A stretch of 64,000 bases of DNA from Pleodorina starrii (GCA_030267565.1 BRXU01000012.1:414501-478500), one strand, 5' to 3'. Positions 11,522 through 25,175 are shown, numbered from the stretch's first letter. Program-made: numbers and translations. The notes: a model not told the origin generated them from the letters alone.

Positions 11522-12786
11522 GTGAGCGCAACGTTGCCGCCACCCTGCCGGCTCCGGTGGTGGACGAGCTTGCGGCAGGTACGGCAGCGGATTCGTGCCT
11601 TGTTAAGCGCATGCACCCTGTTGTCGTCGGTGCCTCGGCCGTCGCTCGATCGATCGGTTGTTTTATTTGACATGATGACTTGCTGTATGTAATTCGTTGC
11701 TTGGCGGGTTCATTTGCAGAAAGCGATGTCTGTTTCGTGCGTGCGGATAATAAGAAATGTAGGTTTTATTTATTTTGTGTAGGACGTACGAACGGAGAAC
11801 GACCCGTATAAACTCGGAGAACTCAACGTAACTCTTCATCTATCAGAATACGTTCATTCTCGCGTGCCACTGCTGTATTTTTGTATTGCCGTCCTTCGTT
11901 GGTCGTCGATCTGCTGTCTGCTGCCATCGGCGACGGCAGGCTCTGCGGCGGCGGCGGCGACGTCCGGCGGATACGGCAATGCTGACGTGGCCACGGCGTC
12001 GCAGCAGAAGCAGCAGCAGGTGATGAGCCCACGGGTTTGCACATGTGTGTGTGTGCGCGCTGATGAGCGAGGCAGGGTAGGAGTACGGTGATTGATGATC
12101 TTTGCTACATGCATCCCTCTTTCCCCCATCCACGCACCCGGCCGAGCGTCAAGATACGCAAGCCTTCCAGCAGCCTCGCTAGCCCTATATGTGGGAGGCT
12201 CCCATTGGAGTCCCACCAACAGCTGCCCGCCATCAGGGCGATCGAGCGACATGCAGGCATGCTGTCCGACTGCCGTACTCCTTCCAGAGCGCGTCATGCA
12301 TGTATGTAATGTTGCACCAATTATAATAATAGTAGTAATAGTAATATAAATAACGTAGGCCCTGATATTGGAGATAGAGAGTGTGTCGACATACGTACGT
12401 AGGGCTCGGTGCAGCAGCCGGGTTCGGTAGTTTACTATCTAACGCACGCACGCACATTGGCTGGCCTGATAACCGCACCTACCATATATACCCCATCCAA
12501 GAAATCTTTAATTCAGTCAAATGAATAAAGAGCCCTGGCATTCCTCGATTCAGTATGTACCCGCAGCCACTTGCTTGCTTCAGTGCAGCGTCTGGGTCGT
12601 CCCACCTCGGCTGCTTCTACGTATCTATCTTTCTCCCACCTGCTGCTTCCATTCCGCACCCACCCATCAGGCAAATCGCTCGCCGTTTATCTTGATTGAT
12701 TGTTTTATTTGCGTCCACGCCCTTGGACTGACCCCATACATTTAAATGTTCATCGCATGCATGTACCGGTATGTCGCCCTTCGCAG

Positions 12787-13142
12787 GCTAGCAGCAGCAG
12801 CAGGCGGCTCCTGATGGACGACACTGCTGGCGGCGTAGGCGGCAGGCGGCTCCTCTTTGCGGCACATACGGCGCCCCCAATCCCACCCTTCCCACCCCCA
12901 AGCACCGGCCGGCGGCTCAGCTTTGCTGCGAGGATTACCCCACCCCCAGCCATCCCACCCCCCTACACCGGCCGGCGGCTCAACGTTGCGGCACAGACGG
13001 CCCCACCCCCACCCACATCCATGCCACCCCCCTACACCGGCCGGCGGCTCCACTTTGTTGCACTGACGACCCCACCCCCACCCCCAGCCCCTCCACCCCC
13101 GCCCTACACCGGCCGGCGGCTTTTTGCAGTAGTCGACAGGTA
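12787..13142 (+). CDS. Pro-rich repeat exon with PPPYTGRRL units (unrecognised gene)
   Basis: After an acceptor-like CTTCGCAG the frame reads ASSSSRRLL, then five repeats of about 18-22 residues with the core PPPYTGRRLxxxA and intervening TAPPPP. The frame stops at 13142, or exits by a GTAGGT donor at 13140. The repeat unit is conserved as protein while its DNA varies, so coding is plausible. Pro-rich and RRLL-bearing segments are common in algal cell-wall proteins. It may be a 3' exon of the signal-peptide gene at 11356, but I have no continuous splice model. Confidence 0.4.
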
Positions 13143-16100
13143 GGTGCGTCATTGCGGGCGAGCGAGAGTGCCGTACATGAGTATGGAGCATCTTGTGGGA
13201 ATGCTCATAGATAGCGTCTGTCGCACCATCGATGCGTGCACGGCGAATGGCTGTGCGCCGTGTCGGATGGCAGAATAGCTGTTGACTATTAACGCTCTCT
13301 GCCTTAGGCCGCCGGAGCCCGAAATAAGGGGGGGGGATGTAGGGCGGGGGACCTGGGGTAGGGCGTTGCCGACCATGCCTACGTGATATCAAGCAGGTGA
13401 GAATTCTAATACTATCATGGTTGAGGCATTCGTTTTTCGATCCCAGTCGGGAATGTATGTACGTACGTGAAATGTACGCACGTCCTGCATATTCAAATTT
13501 CAACCGTTACTCGGCTACTGTTACGTGCATATTCAACATTCAACATGCACCCAGCAGCGAAACATCCACGCACGTTTGCGAATGTTGGTTATTTTATGTC
13601 TTGCCGTACCGCCGCTGAGGGGATGCGATCCCGTTGCTGCGTGCCGTGCTGCGTGTGTGGGGCTGCTACATACATGTGTGTACCCAGTGTACATACGTGG
13701 GTGTATGCATGCCCGGTGGGGGGCATCCCTGCACACACGCCTGCATGCATGTCGCTCCGCTCGACCGAAGGCACGAGTGGAAGGCGCGGCGGGCGGGGAA
13801 AGAGAGGTGGCACACGCACGGATGGGGCGTGGGTTTGTACCACTGTAACTTTTGTTTGTTTATTTAGGTATTTAATTCAGATACGGTATGCAATGGCTTA
13901 CTTGCGCCTTCATTTTATTTATTAGCGGGTCTCAAATAAATACGCCGCCGGTGAGCGAGGTAAGATGTTGTATATCAGTATATAGTAGATTTCAGTAGTT
14001 CGACTCGGGTCGGTGTCACGCAGCCAGCCAGCCAGCCAGCGCAATGTCATCGACCGATCGATCGCGATCGTGCGGATGGGTCGATGTGGTAAATTAATGA
14101 TACCGCACTGAGTGAGTGACCGGCGGCGGGCGAAAGATTATCCTACCTATCCGTCCACACCCCCGTTATTATTTATTTGCGTGCATGCCATGCGTGTATC
14201 TGCGTGCATGCATGTCGGTATCGACTTACTGGATGGGCGAAATAAACGTGAATATCCGTCCGTTCGTGTACGCCAAGCAAACCTACCCTTCTTTCCGTAT
14301 GTACGTGTCCATCAAGCCATTTAGTATCCCTCATTTTTAATTTTCCTCCATGGTATCATCGTCAGACGACGCGGCTAAGCGAGGAAGGGCTTCTGCGTGC
14401 GCTGTGCTGCTGCTGTACGGCACCAGCAGCAGCGGCGGCGGCGGCTAGCTAGCGGCGGTGGCGGCGGCGGCGTGGACAACTGCTGTTGCTGGCTCCGACG
14501 GCAGCGGCAGCGGCAGCCGGACGCGGCAGCAGCAGCGGCGGCAGCAGAAGCATGCAGCATCAGCAGCAGCTCGGCACTTCGTTTCGTTAGATAAGAGGCG
14601 GCGGTGGTGGCGGAAGAATGCAATTCTTTGCCGCAAGAGCAAGCAAGTCAACGTTGTTTATTGTTCGCAGGCACACGGCAGGGAGCGAGGTTATGCAACG
14701 CTTAATTGGGTTTGGTTGACAATGGTCAGTTACGTGTCCGTCGTTCAGTTGCCACTTGCGTACTTACGCGCGCTATGTACGATGGTCGGTCGCTTCGAAG
14801 TTGTACACGCATGCATAGATTGGCTGCAAATAGATACAAGTGCATGGATGGTGAGCTGCTGCCGGGTTCAATAAAGTCTGTTCGACCGCTCGCTCGAAGG
14901 TTCAGTTATCAGCTGGTGACGGGTAACTAGATAGCTTATTACACTGCCGGGAATCGACGGATGGAGTTGCCTGCTGGAGCACAGACACGGAGTTGCCTGC
15001 CTCGTTCGAGCTTCAAAAACCTCCGGTTGCGTAGAACCCTAGTGGAAAGGCTTAGTTGTTTTCAGCGCGCGCCTCGCTCGCGCGCCACCTTACGGCTTCC
15101 AGCAAACAATATATGTCTGCCTCTGCTATTGCGCGTTTGCTTCCGCGCGGGTATGTACTTTAACGCTTATTTGTGTAGGTGTTTGCCTGCGCTATCTTTG
15201 CATGTATATGAAGTCGAAGTTCCGCCATTGGGCTAGCCTTATGGATGGTTACTCTTTTTGTCTCGCGCGTGTCTGTCTGTATTACTAGATAACCGCAAAC
15301 CGTTGGCGTTTTGTCTATTGCAAAGTTTGCAAAATAGGTTGGATCCGTCTAAATGATGTTGTCAGGATACGCTTCCGGTATTTGCCCGAATACCTTTCCG
15401 GTACTTCCGGTATGTCGGTGTTGGTTGCAGGGACTTACGCAAGTAAGCTCTGTAATAATGTTGCCATAAAAAACCTTGCCTCGTCACGTCCTTGCTCCTC
15501 TGTAATGTATTAAATTCGTCACGGCGCTACGAAGCTAGCTCGTGCTACAGGAAAAAAAGGAACACGTGCACGAAAGTGAAATAGAGAGCGAGTCCATCTA
15601 GCTGGAGCCTCCAACTTTTGATTCCCGGGGACTTTATTTGTTAAAGGAAATAAAAACATCGCCTATCTATCTGGAGGGTTTGGTTGGAAGGTTCATTAGG
15701 GGCTATTGCTGACGAGGGTTTCAATCAATGGGGGTGCCTGCCTGTGCCTGCCGATAGAAGACAATCCCCCGACTAGATAGGCACGTACTCGGCATACAGA
15801 CGATCGACACGAGGAAAGCTCCGTCAGTGGCTGGGCGGCATTTTGCTAGATAGATGCAATAATAATACCGACCAGTAAAGGGACCTTTCCGGACGTCTAA
15901 CTTGATAATGTTCCCAGGCTTTCCCCGCCCCCACGTCGCTGATTGAAGGAAACCTCGCTGCCTTCCATCCGCGGGCTGCATACCACGCAAATCGATAGCT
16001 ACGGTAAAAGAAACTGAATGACCCGCACGCATTTAGACGGCATTGTTTCCATCCATGTTCCCATTTTATTCACGTCGGCGGCTTGCGACATAGCAGGCGG

Positions 16101-16341
16101 CATCGTGCGTTTTCGTTATAATTATTAAATGCCAGCAGGTGGTGAGTTCATCGTATCTTAACGTAATTGGTAGCCGAGCGGAAAGCCTTGTATGGATGCA
16201 GGCGGGGTACCACCGCAGAGGCTGCTGTCGGTGAACAGCAAGGTGACTACTGCATTAATCGAAAAACAAAAAGCATACGTCATGGGTCCCCAGAGCGAAC
16301 ATTTGTCGTCATCATGACATGTATATGCTATGCGTGGTTAT
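13143..16341. other. Region without recognisable genes
   Basis: Only short, low-complexity or repeat-derived open frames are present. A (GGC/GCA)n-rich patch at 14407-14590 produces poly-Ala, poly-Arg and poly-Gln frames on several readings. Nothing shows a recognisable domain. Confidence 0.45.
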
Positions 16342-18482
16342 TTATTCGTTCAGTGGCTGGCGGGGCGGGCGAGGTGAGCGCGGCGGGCGGGGCGAACGAG
16401 GCGAACGCGGCGGTGGCGACTGCCTCGGTGGTGGGGAGGGGCTGCGGCGGATTGGTGTCGTGGCCCCAGAGGGCGCTCCTCTTTGGAGCGGAGGAGGAGA
16501 CGACCGCACCGATTGGGGTCTCGGAGGAGGGCGGCCAGGCGGGGATGGGCGTGGTGAAGGTGGGGGCGATGGTGAAGGTGGTGGCGAGGGCGGCGATGGT
16601 GGTGGGGGCCGTGGAAGAGGTGGTGAAGGTCGGGGCGAGGGCGGCGGTGGTGGATGCGGCGAGGGAGGTGGCGACGGCGGCGAGGGCCGTGGAGGAGGTG
16701 GTTGTGGTGGAGACAGTGGTACTGGTGGAGACCGAGGGGCAGGAGGGGATTGAGCCATCGGCGGTGACCGAGGGGGCCGCGGCGGTGGACGGGGAGGAGC
16801 TGGCGGCGATGGAGGTGGCGGAGGAGGTGGCCGCGGCGGCAAAGGCGGTGGCGGCGATGGCGGCGGCAGCAGTGGAGCCCTGCAATCTGGGTCGGCCATG
16901 TCCACCAAACCATCACTGCGGGGGGGTACCAGGTACGCACGCGCGCACAATCAGCACGGATTGCTTTATTTTATGAATGAAATTTATACCCGTAATGAAG
17001 ACGACGGATGGATGGATACGATGTGATGGAGATGATGCTTTGTTCTGCGTACTTTGCAAAACAGCAGAATGCATGGTGGCAACCGCGCGAGCGAAAGAAT
17101 AGTTCAAGATAATCGGCTGTCCATCCTTTGCGGCATATATACATATGTATGTTATGCATTGTCCCGCGGCTTGCGACGACATATCGATAGCTCCAAATGG
17201 CTGGCTGCGTAGGTGGGGATGTATGTGTGTATGTATGCGGACGTGCGTGTTGCATGTATGCCAGTTGTTGTGGGTTGCGCGCTCTGGCGGCCCGCCGTAG
17301 TGCATGCACGCCGGCACGCAGCAGCTCACCAGTCATTGTCAATGCCGTCTCCGCATGTGCGGCCGCCGGACCACTCATACTGTGACTCAAATCGACAAAC
17401 GGTGACGATGGCGCTTCTGTCTGTCTTGCTCTTTATAGCGACGGTAAAGCCGCCAACGCTGCCAGGTAGCATCTGAGTGAAGGAGCGATTTAGCCGACCC
17501 CAATCTTCGGGTATGACAATCGGGAGCGGCGTCTCATCCGTCAGAAGTGACAAAACGTAAGTCGTGTGTGCCCCAAAACCTTGTTGTCCGTTAAATCTGT
17601 GATTGTATGCGTGAATCCTGTGTGGGATAGGACGGAGAATGAAGTGAAGGGATGGGAATCAAGGCCGCGCGCGTTTGGGGCGTCACAATGTACAAGCTAC
17701 TGAATTCCATATTATTATTGGGCATGCTCGCTGATGGCTGCTGTTACGTTAGCAAGTGGCAACCACGTACGTACTAGCAAGCAATGCAAAATACGCCAAG
17801 TTCCAATTTTATTGAAGCGCCACATATCCAATAAAAGAACCAAAGGCACGCATGCGCATAAATTGACCCTCCTAGCCTGCTGCCTTACAACAACATTCGT
17901 TCATCGCACGAGACCCCAGCCAGGGATAATGTATGTAGCGAATGCCATGCGAGGACGGGTCCTGCTGTGGCACCAGTTTTGGACGGAGCGCATGTGCATC
18001 GGAACTACCACAGCTGAAGCGCCCACCATCGATAATACATATGTTTCTTCTGTTCTCGTTGACCGCGAGTAACGCTGAGGTCGTGCTCCTTTGCGTTTTG
18101 CCTGTCCTTTTAGCGCCGGATCGTATGTGTAGCTGTTCACGCAGATAGAAGGACCGTGTCATTATATATATAAATGGGGTTACTTAGAATACGTACACGA
18201 CCGCCCTCTACCATACATGTAACAATTGCACACTCCATTAACCTCTCGTCTCACCAGACGCGTGTGTCCATATACGGGTGGAGGCCCGAGTCATACAAGC
18301 CATCGGTGCCCTGGCGCACCCTGCAAGAACATTATTGTACATGAAACGGTGGATAAAGCGAATTTAAGAAACACATGCACGCATGATGATTGGATAGCAG
18401 GCATCCTTCATTCTGAAGCAAGGAAACACGCAGCTAGGCTTCGGTTCATCACGATGCACATGCTGGCGCAGTTCTCAACAAT

Positions 18483-18566
<84 letters not shown>

Positions 18567-21500
18567 ACTTCTTCTGGCGCAAACTGCGCGCCTGGAATGA
18601 ACTAACTACAGTAATTGTCGCTGCAGAATTCCCGGCGGATGATTGCGTCAAGATTGGTATTTGGATGTCGGCAACGGTTGTGCGTGTGCCTCCATGCATG
18701 TGTGCGATTTATTTGCAGGCATCAGCCGCACCTGTATGACACATATATGGCTTGTTGGAGATACTCTCTAGGTTTGAATTCGGTATCCCTGTTTTCTGGG
18801 TCGTAGATAATTCGCAGCATGTTATTCTTGCCCAGGTGCATGGATGGCAATGTGAACTGCTGCGTTACTGCGACAGGGAGATCGTAGGCATTGATGTGGC
18901 CTCCGGGGATGGGCTTGGACCAACCAGCCTTGTACGACTGCAACGCATTAACAAAACGATTAATGTAAGCCGTCCTACCTTCCTTCCAACAAGCATGCAT
19001 GATCATGTTTGGATCTACCGTGAAGGTACATTCAGGCTCCATCTGATTGGGCTGAACTAGATAGGCGCCAAGACCGTATTATTACCTGCGGCGCATTTGT
19101 GCACATGAGCTGCCTATCATTGTTCATCGTGTTTCCCATACCCATGGGGCACTGCCTGTCGCCGTACTCGTCATGAATCCACTTGTTTTGATTCCTGTCA
19201 AACACCCTTCGGGCCGAGTGAACCAGGCCAACGTTGTGCACTGAAATTAACAGCAGGGGCCGACACGCACAGGTTATTAGATGGAAACAAATCGATGCAA
19301 GAACGAATAATGTTATGGTGACCGGCGGCCCATCGATGGATGGAGCGGTATATGTTTCAAATTATGTCCCAGCCGTCACAAGACATTGATGTTTAAGTAT
19401 GCGCGGCTGAACACCGTGGCAAGGAGGGGTGTTGGCACTTCAGACGGAACGGACGAGTTTGCAATTTCGTTCATTGCATCTAACCGCCGGAATGTGTGGC
19501 ACTGCTGCACAGTGGCGGTGCGCGCGGTGGATTTAATATCGACCAGACAGCGGCGGACCTACAGAACAACAAAAAGGCAATCAGAGCACGCAGTCCTGTA
19601 TGACCTTTTCATCATGCATGGTGGATGCGTGGCAGCAGGATTTGCCAACATTGCTTGCAAATCGGCGCAGGTATCGAAGGAAGGGAATGTAGATAGGAAA
19701 ATGGAGCGCTCCCTTTTCATATTCACTTCGATGACTAATACGCTAATCGAGGCTTGGGTCTGCATCTATCGAACCTAGCTAGGTCTGCCTACGCATAACC
19801 TACACAGCTCCTGGACAAGAGCGGTCATCCAAATGTGTTGGTCGTGCCTCCCCGTGGCAATCCACGTGTAACAGTTTGTGACGTCGGGGCATCCGAGTGT
19901 TGCCTTCGAACGTACATACCGTGCATTGATAAAGGGCGGGACTGCGGTTGCTTGGTATGTAGATTGGCAACGATTCGCACAAGGAGCAGTTTTACATAAT
20001 AAACGTATAACTTACGCTCAAATGATAGGTTGCGAGTGCAAGCAGCACCTACCGACTACATGTATGTATGTATGTGCATGCATATGCACGCTATGCACGC
20101 ATGTCATGCTTGAAAAAAATATAATTGTATCGTGCGTGTTCACTACGTATCAATACATAGGAAACGTCATCACACACTTTATCGGACGTGAAAAAGTGAT
20201 ATATCCATATAACCAAGTAAACAAAAACAAATGGAACGCTACTAGAGTAAACATCAGCCGAATACGGAAAATAATTCTGCTAAATATGTTAAATCCTTGC
20301 TAGGGTTACTTCCGCAGTGTACGTACGCACGCAAGAGTCTCACAGCGCGCCTGTCTACCTATTGGCGTGCATAACGTCATGATAGCATAAAACCTATTGT
20401 CAAAGAAGAACCACGGCTGTATGTATGTGCTGTATGGACTTACCATGCCTGCAAAGGGAGCATAAAAGGTATGCCAGTTGAACGGAAATATGAAAATCTT
20501 GCGATACTGTCTCCATTTAATATCCCATTGGCCATCTGGGAATTTTGCCTGCAAGGAAAGCATGCAAGGATAGCTAGTAGTTGCAAGTTGCAATTCCAAG
20601 ATGCGAATTAGGACCGGCCGCCGGCCGGCCGTCGACATGGGTCGAGCGACCTGGTCGACCTTACTTCGTTGTTCGCTGCCAGCCAGCAGTTAGATGCAAT
20701 GTCATGTAAAGCCATCGTGTAGCCCCTGTATGTGTAGCCTAGGCGTGCAAAACCCTGCCTAGGCATGCCTTTAATAATGTGTACCGGGCCAAAAAATGTA
20801 TGTACATACCTGCATGTACCGTAACGCCAATGTTGGAAGGGCATTAAGCTCGTTGTAATAACTACCATCACTTCCTTTCATAAAATCAAATCTCATGCCT
20901 GAACCTGGAGTCGCGTTGCATGGCAAATCAATTTCAAAGAGAAGGTTGTTTTCCCGCCGGAAGGTAAGTTGGTTGTACGTGCACTCCTGCAGACAGAAGT
21001 CGGCGGCTGATGATTGGGTCAAGACGCTGAAATGCCACATGGCGCGCGTGTGCTGACACTATATATGCACATTCGTCCGATACTAATGATGACACGACAA
21101 ATGGCAATTTACAACCACCGTCTTTATTTGCCAACACGTGCGGGCGCCACGCATCCGTCAGATCCGTCTGTCTATCTGTGCGACAACTAGTATATATGTG
21201 TATCGAGGAAGCAGAAAGGCTATATGAGGCTCAAAGGCATACATGTATCTAATAACCTATCTACACAACCCGGTGTATGTATGTATGTATATATAGGGTT
21301 TAGGGTTTATATATAATATAAAATAAAATATATATATACCGCGCGCACGCTCGTACATACCTTGAGCCAGCGCTCCAGGTTTCCGGTTACTCTTGGATTT
21401 TCGAAATAATAGTCCGCCACCCTGGATGCGTTAAGAGCTGGAAACATGCCGCAGGCGGATAGCTTAACGATAAATGTGATTGATGCCATGTGTTGTTGTT

Positions 21501-23411
21501 GGTCGTCGATGGTCATCAAGTCCTGCGGTGGCGGTGGTGGTGGTGGCGATGAAATACAGTGTAGTATAGAATGGCACGCAAAGAGCCGGCGCCATCAGTC
21601 AATGGCGATTGAGGTGTTGGTTAATTGCATGCATGTCGTTACTTCGATGCACGGCGGCTCTTACACAGCGTACATCTTCCAGATGTACGTACGCTGCACA
21701 CACAGCATGAGGCATGTGTGATGACTGATGAGGCCTGATGTACGATGCACACACAGCATGAGGCATATGTGATGATGTGCGTACGAGCCGAAAATGGCTA
21801 GTAACATGTATGTGTCCCCCGCAACGTTTAGTTGTTCGTCCAGGCCGCACATACATTCAGCCCGATGGTTAGCTGCCAAGCAACTCGGTGCGCGCTTTCT
21901 AAATTTGGAACAGGAGACTGCACACTCCGATCACAAATGGCTCGCTCGCACCTTTTCGGAAGCCGACCTCTGTAATAGAGTTGTGGCTTCTGATTTGGCC
22001 ACCCGCCCCACGGGCACGCCAAGAGTGCCCAAGACATCGCGCACTGTAAGGAACTCCTGCACGGAGCGGCGGCTGTTGTGGAAGTCCAGGAGCATACGGC
22101 GGGCTGACTCATGCTCCTCGCTCAGCAGGCGACGGCCGGTGGAAGCGATGGCATTATTCGCCGATGCTAACATGCGTTAAATGAAGTGAGGCAGGTCAAT
22201 TAGTCCATCGAAGTTCAGTTACGTAATGTGTTGGATCTTGTATTATGAATTTATGATAATTCGTTTGGCAGTGAGGGGCAGTGCATGCCTGTGCATGCAT
22301 CCAGTTCCATGGGAATGCTCTTCAATCTGAACGACGGAATACAAAACTATGTATTCTTTCAATCGGGGCATAGATAGACGAACACGTTGCTCTAAATCAA
22401 GTGGCTAAAAATCGAACTCGTAACGTGTACATACATACATACGTACGTAACTTGCAAATACGTACTCACTTGTCAGGCCGAGTAAGCCTGCTCTATCGGC
22501 TGGAATCGCCATTGTGATTCGAGCCATCACCACATCGCCAGACTGCAGTGATGCGCCCATATCGCCCAATTCAACAAATAGGAGTTCTGGCAAGGAGCTG
22601 TTTGCATTACTGTCGACCAGGGCATATGAAAGCGCCGCCGATTCGTTCATCTTCGGCATAGGGGTGACACGATTCGGATAATTTTGTGCGACGAAGATCA
22701 ACACCGCGCCTGAAATAAATAGGGACCGATCGAGCGAGGGGGTGAAAAGTGTGTAATTGTTGTACCACTTCACGTTCGCGCAGATTAAGGGTCACATGGC
22801 GCCGACCGAATTACCATAGCTAGACGGGGTCTCAACAATGGTTTAAAACAAATACGGTGTGCATGCCCTCCTTGCCTTGTCGCACGCACGGCACGCAGAA
22901 GGTAATGTTGTGATGAGACCGTTATTACCGACCGTACCCGTCAACAGGTGCAGTGGCCACATGCAGGCCCACTTCTTACCTTCGACAGAAACTGTGACAT
23001 TAACAGTCAAGCCATTTGTAGCTTGCGCGCCTGTTTTAAGGGACGAGATGCCGAATGAAGGAGGGCCACGACATTACAAAAAGCCTATTCACAACGTTCA
23101 CCCTGTCCCTTAGGCAAGATAGACATTAATGATACGGCGCGGTCGTCAAGAATGCATGACGTTTCATACATGTCATATGTATGGCCCTCGCAAATGTTTG
23201 TCTCTTTTTGACAAAACACGAGATACGAACAAACTGCAGATTGTAAGTATGGGAAGTTTCGTTCGTTTGAGGTCTAAATTTTCGCCTAAACAAGCTTGTC
23301 ATGTATGCAATCAGCAGCCACAAAGTAATACTCGCCTGAGGATCGAAGGATTGCTCCTATAAGCAACGCCACCAGCAGGTAAAGCAGGTGTGTCTTGCTC
23401 GTTCGAGCCAT
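16342..23411 (-). CDS. Gametolysin/VMP-like metalloprotease (peptidase M11) with Pro-rich tail
   Basis: I could chain 13 exons in phase: 23411-23336, 23030-22980, 22709-22470, 22166-22003, 21522-21361, 20986-20810, 20754-20665, 20548-20444, 19903-19804, 19240-19086, 18937-18732, 17617-17330 and 16915-16342, giving 795 aa. Residues 1-26 are a signal peptide (YLLVALLIGAIL). The metal site, made across the exon 9/10 junction, is QELLHNVGLVHS (386-397), i.e. QExxH rather than HExxH. Then follow EYGDRQCPMGMG, SYKAGWSKPI and the cysteine block CGDGIDNDCDGLVDMADPDC near 597-616. The last ~180 residues are PPSPPP-type, expected to be hydroxyprolinated. Family members cleave cell-wall or matrix glycoproteins outside the cell. 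Gln replacing the first His is known from Volvox VMP1, reported to prefer copper. Intron 1 appears to use a GC donor. Confidence 0.88.
16345..16870 (-). repeat. Pro-rich coding low-complexity tract
   Basis: This G-rich (plus) / C-rich (minus) tract encodes the PPSPPP tail of the M11 protease. The open frames on the plus strand and in the other minus frames (Thr/Ser/Ala-rich, His/Arg-rich) are shadows of it. Confidence 0.8.
18483..18563. repeat. (AT)n microsatellite in M11 intron
   Basis: About 80 bp of uninterrupted AT dinucleotides, lying in intron 11 of the M11 gene (18731-17618). The Ile-Tyr frames across it are artefacts. Confidence 0.95.
21683..21785. repeat. Two-copy ~53-bp direct repeat in M11 intron
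   Basis: TGCACACACAGCATGAGGCAT followed by TGTGATGA occurs twice (near 21693 and 21747), inside intron 4 of the M11 gene. Confidence 0.7.
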
Positions 23412-24832
23412 AGTGTGAGACTAGCTTGCTTCGCTCCTCAGCTCGACGGGCCGAAAAGAAAAACCAGCAGATGCATAGATTTATATGACCAAAATAAATT
23501 GTCTATGAACATATTCTGCGAGTTAAACTCTAGAACGTTTGATTGGCACGACGTGGTCGTCTTTTAAGACATAACTAACATCGTTTTCTGGTGCCAACGA
23601 ACCTGCTGGCCGATTCGACATACGTCGAGAAGCAACTATGTATGACGCTCTGCAACTAACAGTATGTGTAGTACATGCCCACTCCTGTGGAAGACTGCTG
23701 TCCGTCTGACGAAGTTGCTGCACGTGCGCTTGGTGAAGTCAGCCCACATTACAGCGATTTCACATGCATGTCACGTTACGTTACAGGTGTGAGGTGCGTG
23801 CAAAGTTAACGTGGCTGGCAGGTTTTATTTACGTGCGTCGAAGGTTGTACATTTCTATCTTCGTTGCACGCACGCACGCGTCGAACGTGGATTGCATCAT
23901 CATCATACCCAAATTCATGTATGGGTTCCGATTGATGTTCATTTTATTTCCTTGCTACCATCATCTCATTTTTTGTCACTTCTTAATCTCCTTTTACGTA
24001 ATTGCCCAGTCATACAGTAATAAGGTTCGGCACTTGCTGCCCGGACGTCGCATGCATTCATGCATTACGTGGAACGTTTGCGCGTGGGCGGCGCGCGGCA
24101 CTAAGATACGGTTCGTTCGGTCACAAACTGGAATAATTAATATATTGAGCTGTATGCTGTTGTGTATACTGTAGGGCATCATATAGCGAGCCATGTGCAG
24201 GATTGTTATCCTTCTTGACGTACGGAAGTATCTGCGCGTCGAAAACTAACCATATCTGCGCGTCGAAAACTGACATTCGCGTGCGTGCATGGCTAGGCTG
24301 CAGGAGATAGAATGCTGCAGGTAGCTAGGCGATCGAGCGCGGCGCGCGGGCGAAGACGGTTGTGGCGCGGCGGGCGGACGGGGTCTCAAGGGGTCCTAAC
24401 CATTTAGATAACAACCATGACAGTGTGCAATTCAAACTTATTCCCAGTTCCACAGTCAGCACATTTGTCGGATTTGAATAACGCCTCACTTCCCGGGATT
24501 CGAATCGGCGACGTAAGAATTCCATCTTTACGGGCTTCCGAGATACTAATTGGCTGGAAATATTCGTTTGCATAATAATGTTACTAAGTTACTCTATTTA
24601 AACACCCCGTCTCCACATGTATGACAGCTATTAAAGCTATAATCGTGGTGTGACAAGCGTCGCCCGTTTGTCGTCATTATGCGGCTGAGGATCGTTCATT
24701 TGTTATGGGGATGCATGCTGTGTCAGCAGCAGCCACGCACGCACGCACGCACGCACACCGCTGCTTTCTTTTTGAAACTAATGCGCGCACACATGTGCCG
24801 CCGCCCCTCGACCTCGAGACGCATATAATCGA
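23412..24832. other. Intergenic region between M11 and MSH1 genes
   Basis: This stretch is the 5' flank of the M11 gene and the 3' flank of MSH1. I see no credible coding frame. It contains (GCAC)n at about 24731-24756. Only the promoter/5' UTR of M11 and the 3' UTR of MSH1 are expected here. Confidence 0.55.
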
Positions 24833-25143
24833 TCAAGCGCTGTATTGTTTACAAGGGTCCTGCTGATCCTGCTGCTGCTGCGGCTGTGCCACCGCCTGCG
24901 CCGGCAGCTGCGGCTTGTGCAGCCCGTCGCGCTTCTTGTCGTGGTCGGACCGCAGCGCCCAGCCAGCTCGTTGCAGCCGCCCGATCAGCTCCGCCTCCGC
25001 ATCTAGAGCGGCGCTCTTGCCGCCAGCCCGGCGGGGGACGACGCAGTAGACGCACTGCAAGTTGGTCTGGTTGCGTTTGCCGCCGCCTGCGATACGGTGG
25101 ATGGATGCGGCCCGGTGTGTGGGTGTGAGATGACGAATGCGCA

Positions 25144-25175
<32 letters not shown>

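Noticed and set aside
16167..16976. Plus-strand 269-codon Ala/Gly/Val frame
   Set aside because: Complement of the Pro-rich M11 tail. The minus-strand exon has a matching acceptor and completes CGDGIDNDCDG in frame.
19427..19560. Plausible minus-strand exon (VRRCLVDIKSTART) between M11 exons 9 and 10
   Set aside because: Including it would break the in-frame join that creates QELLHNVGLVHS. Direct splicing 19804 to 19240 restores the family motif.
24470..24520. tRNA-like GATTCGAATC T-arm motif
   Set aside because: No acceptor stem, D-arm or anticodon arm could be folded around it on either strand.
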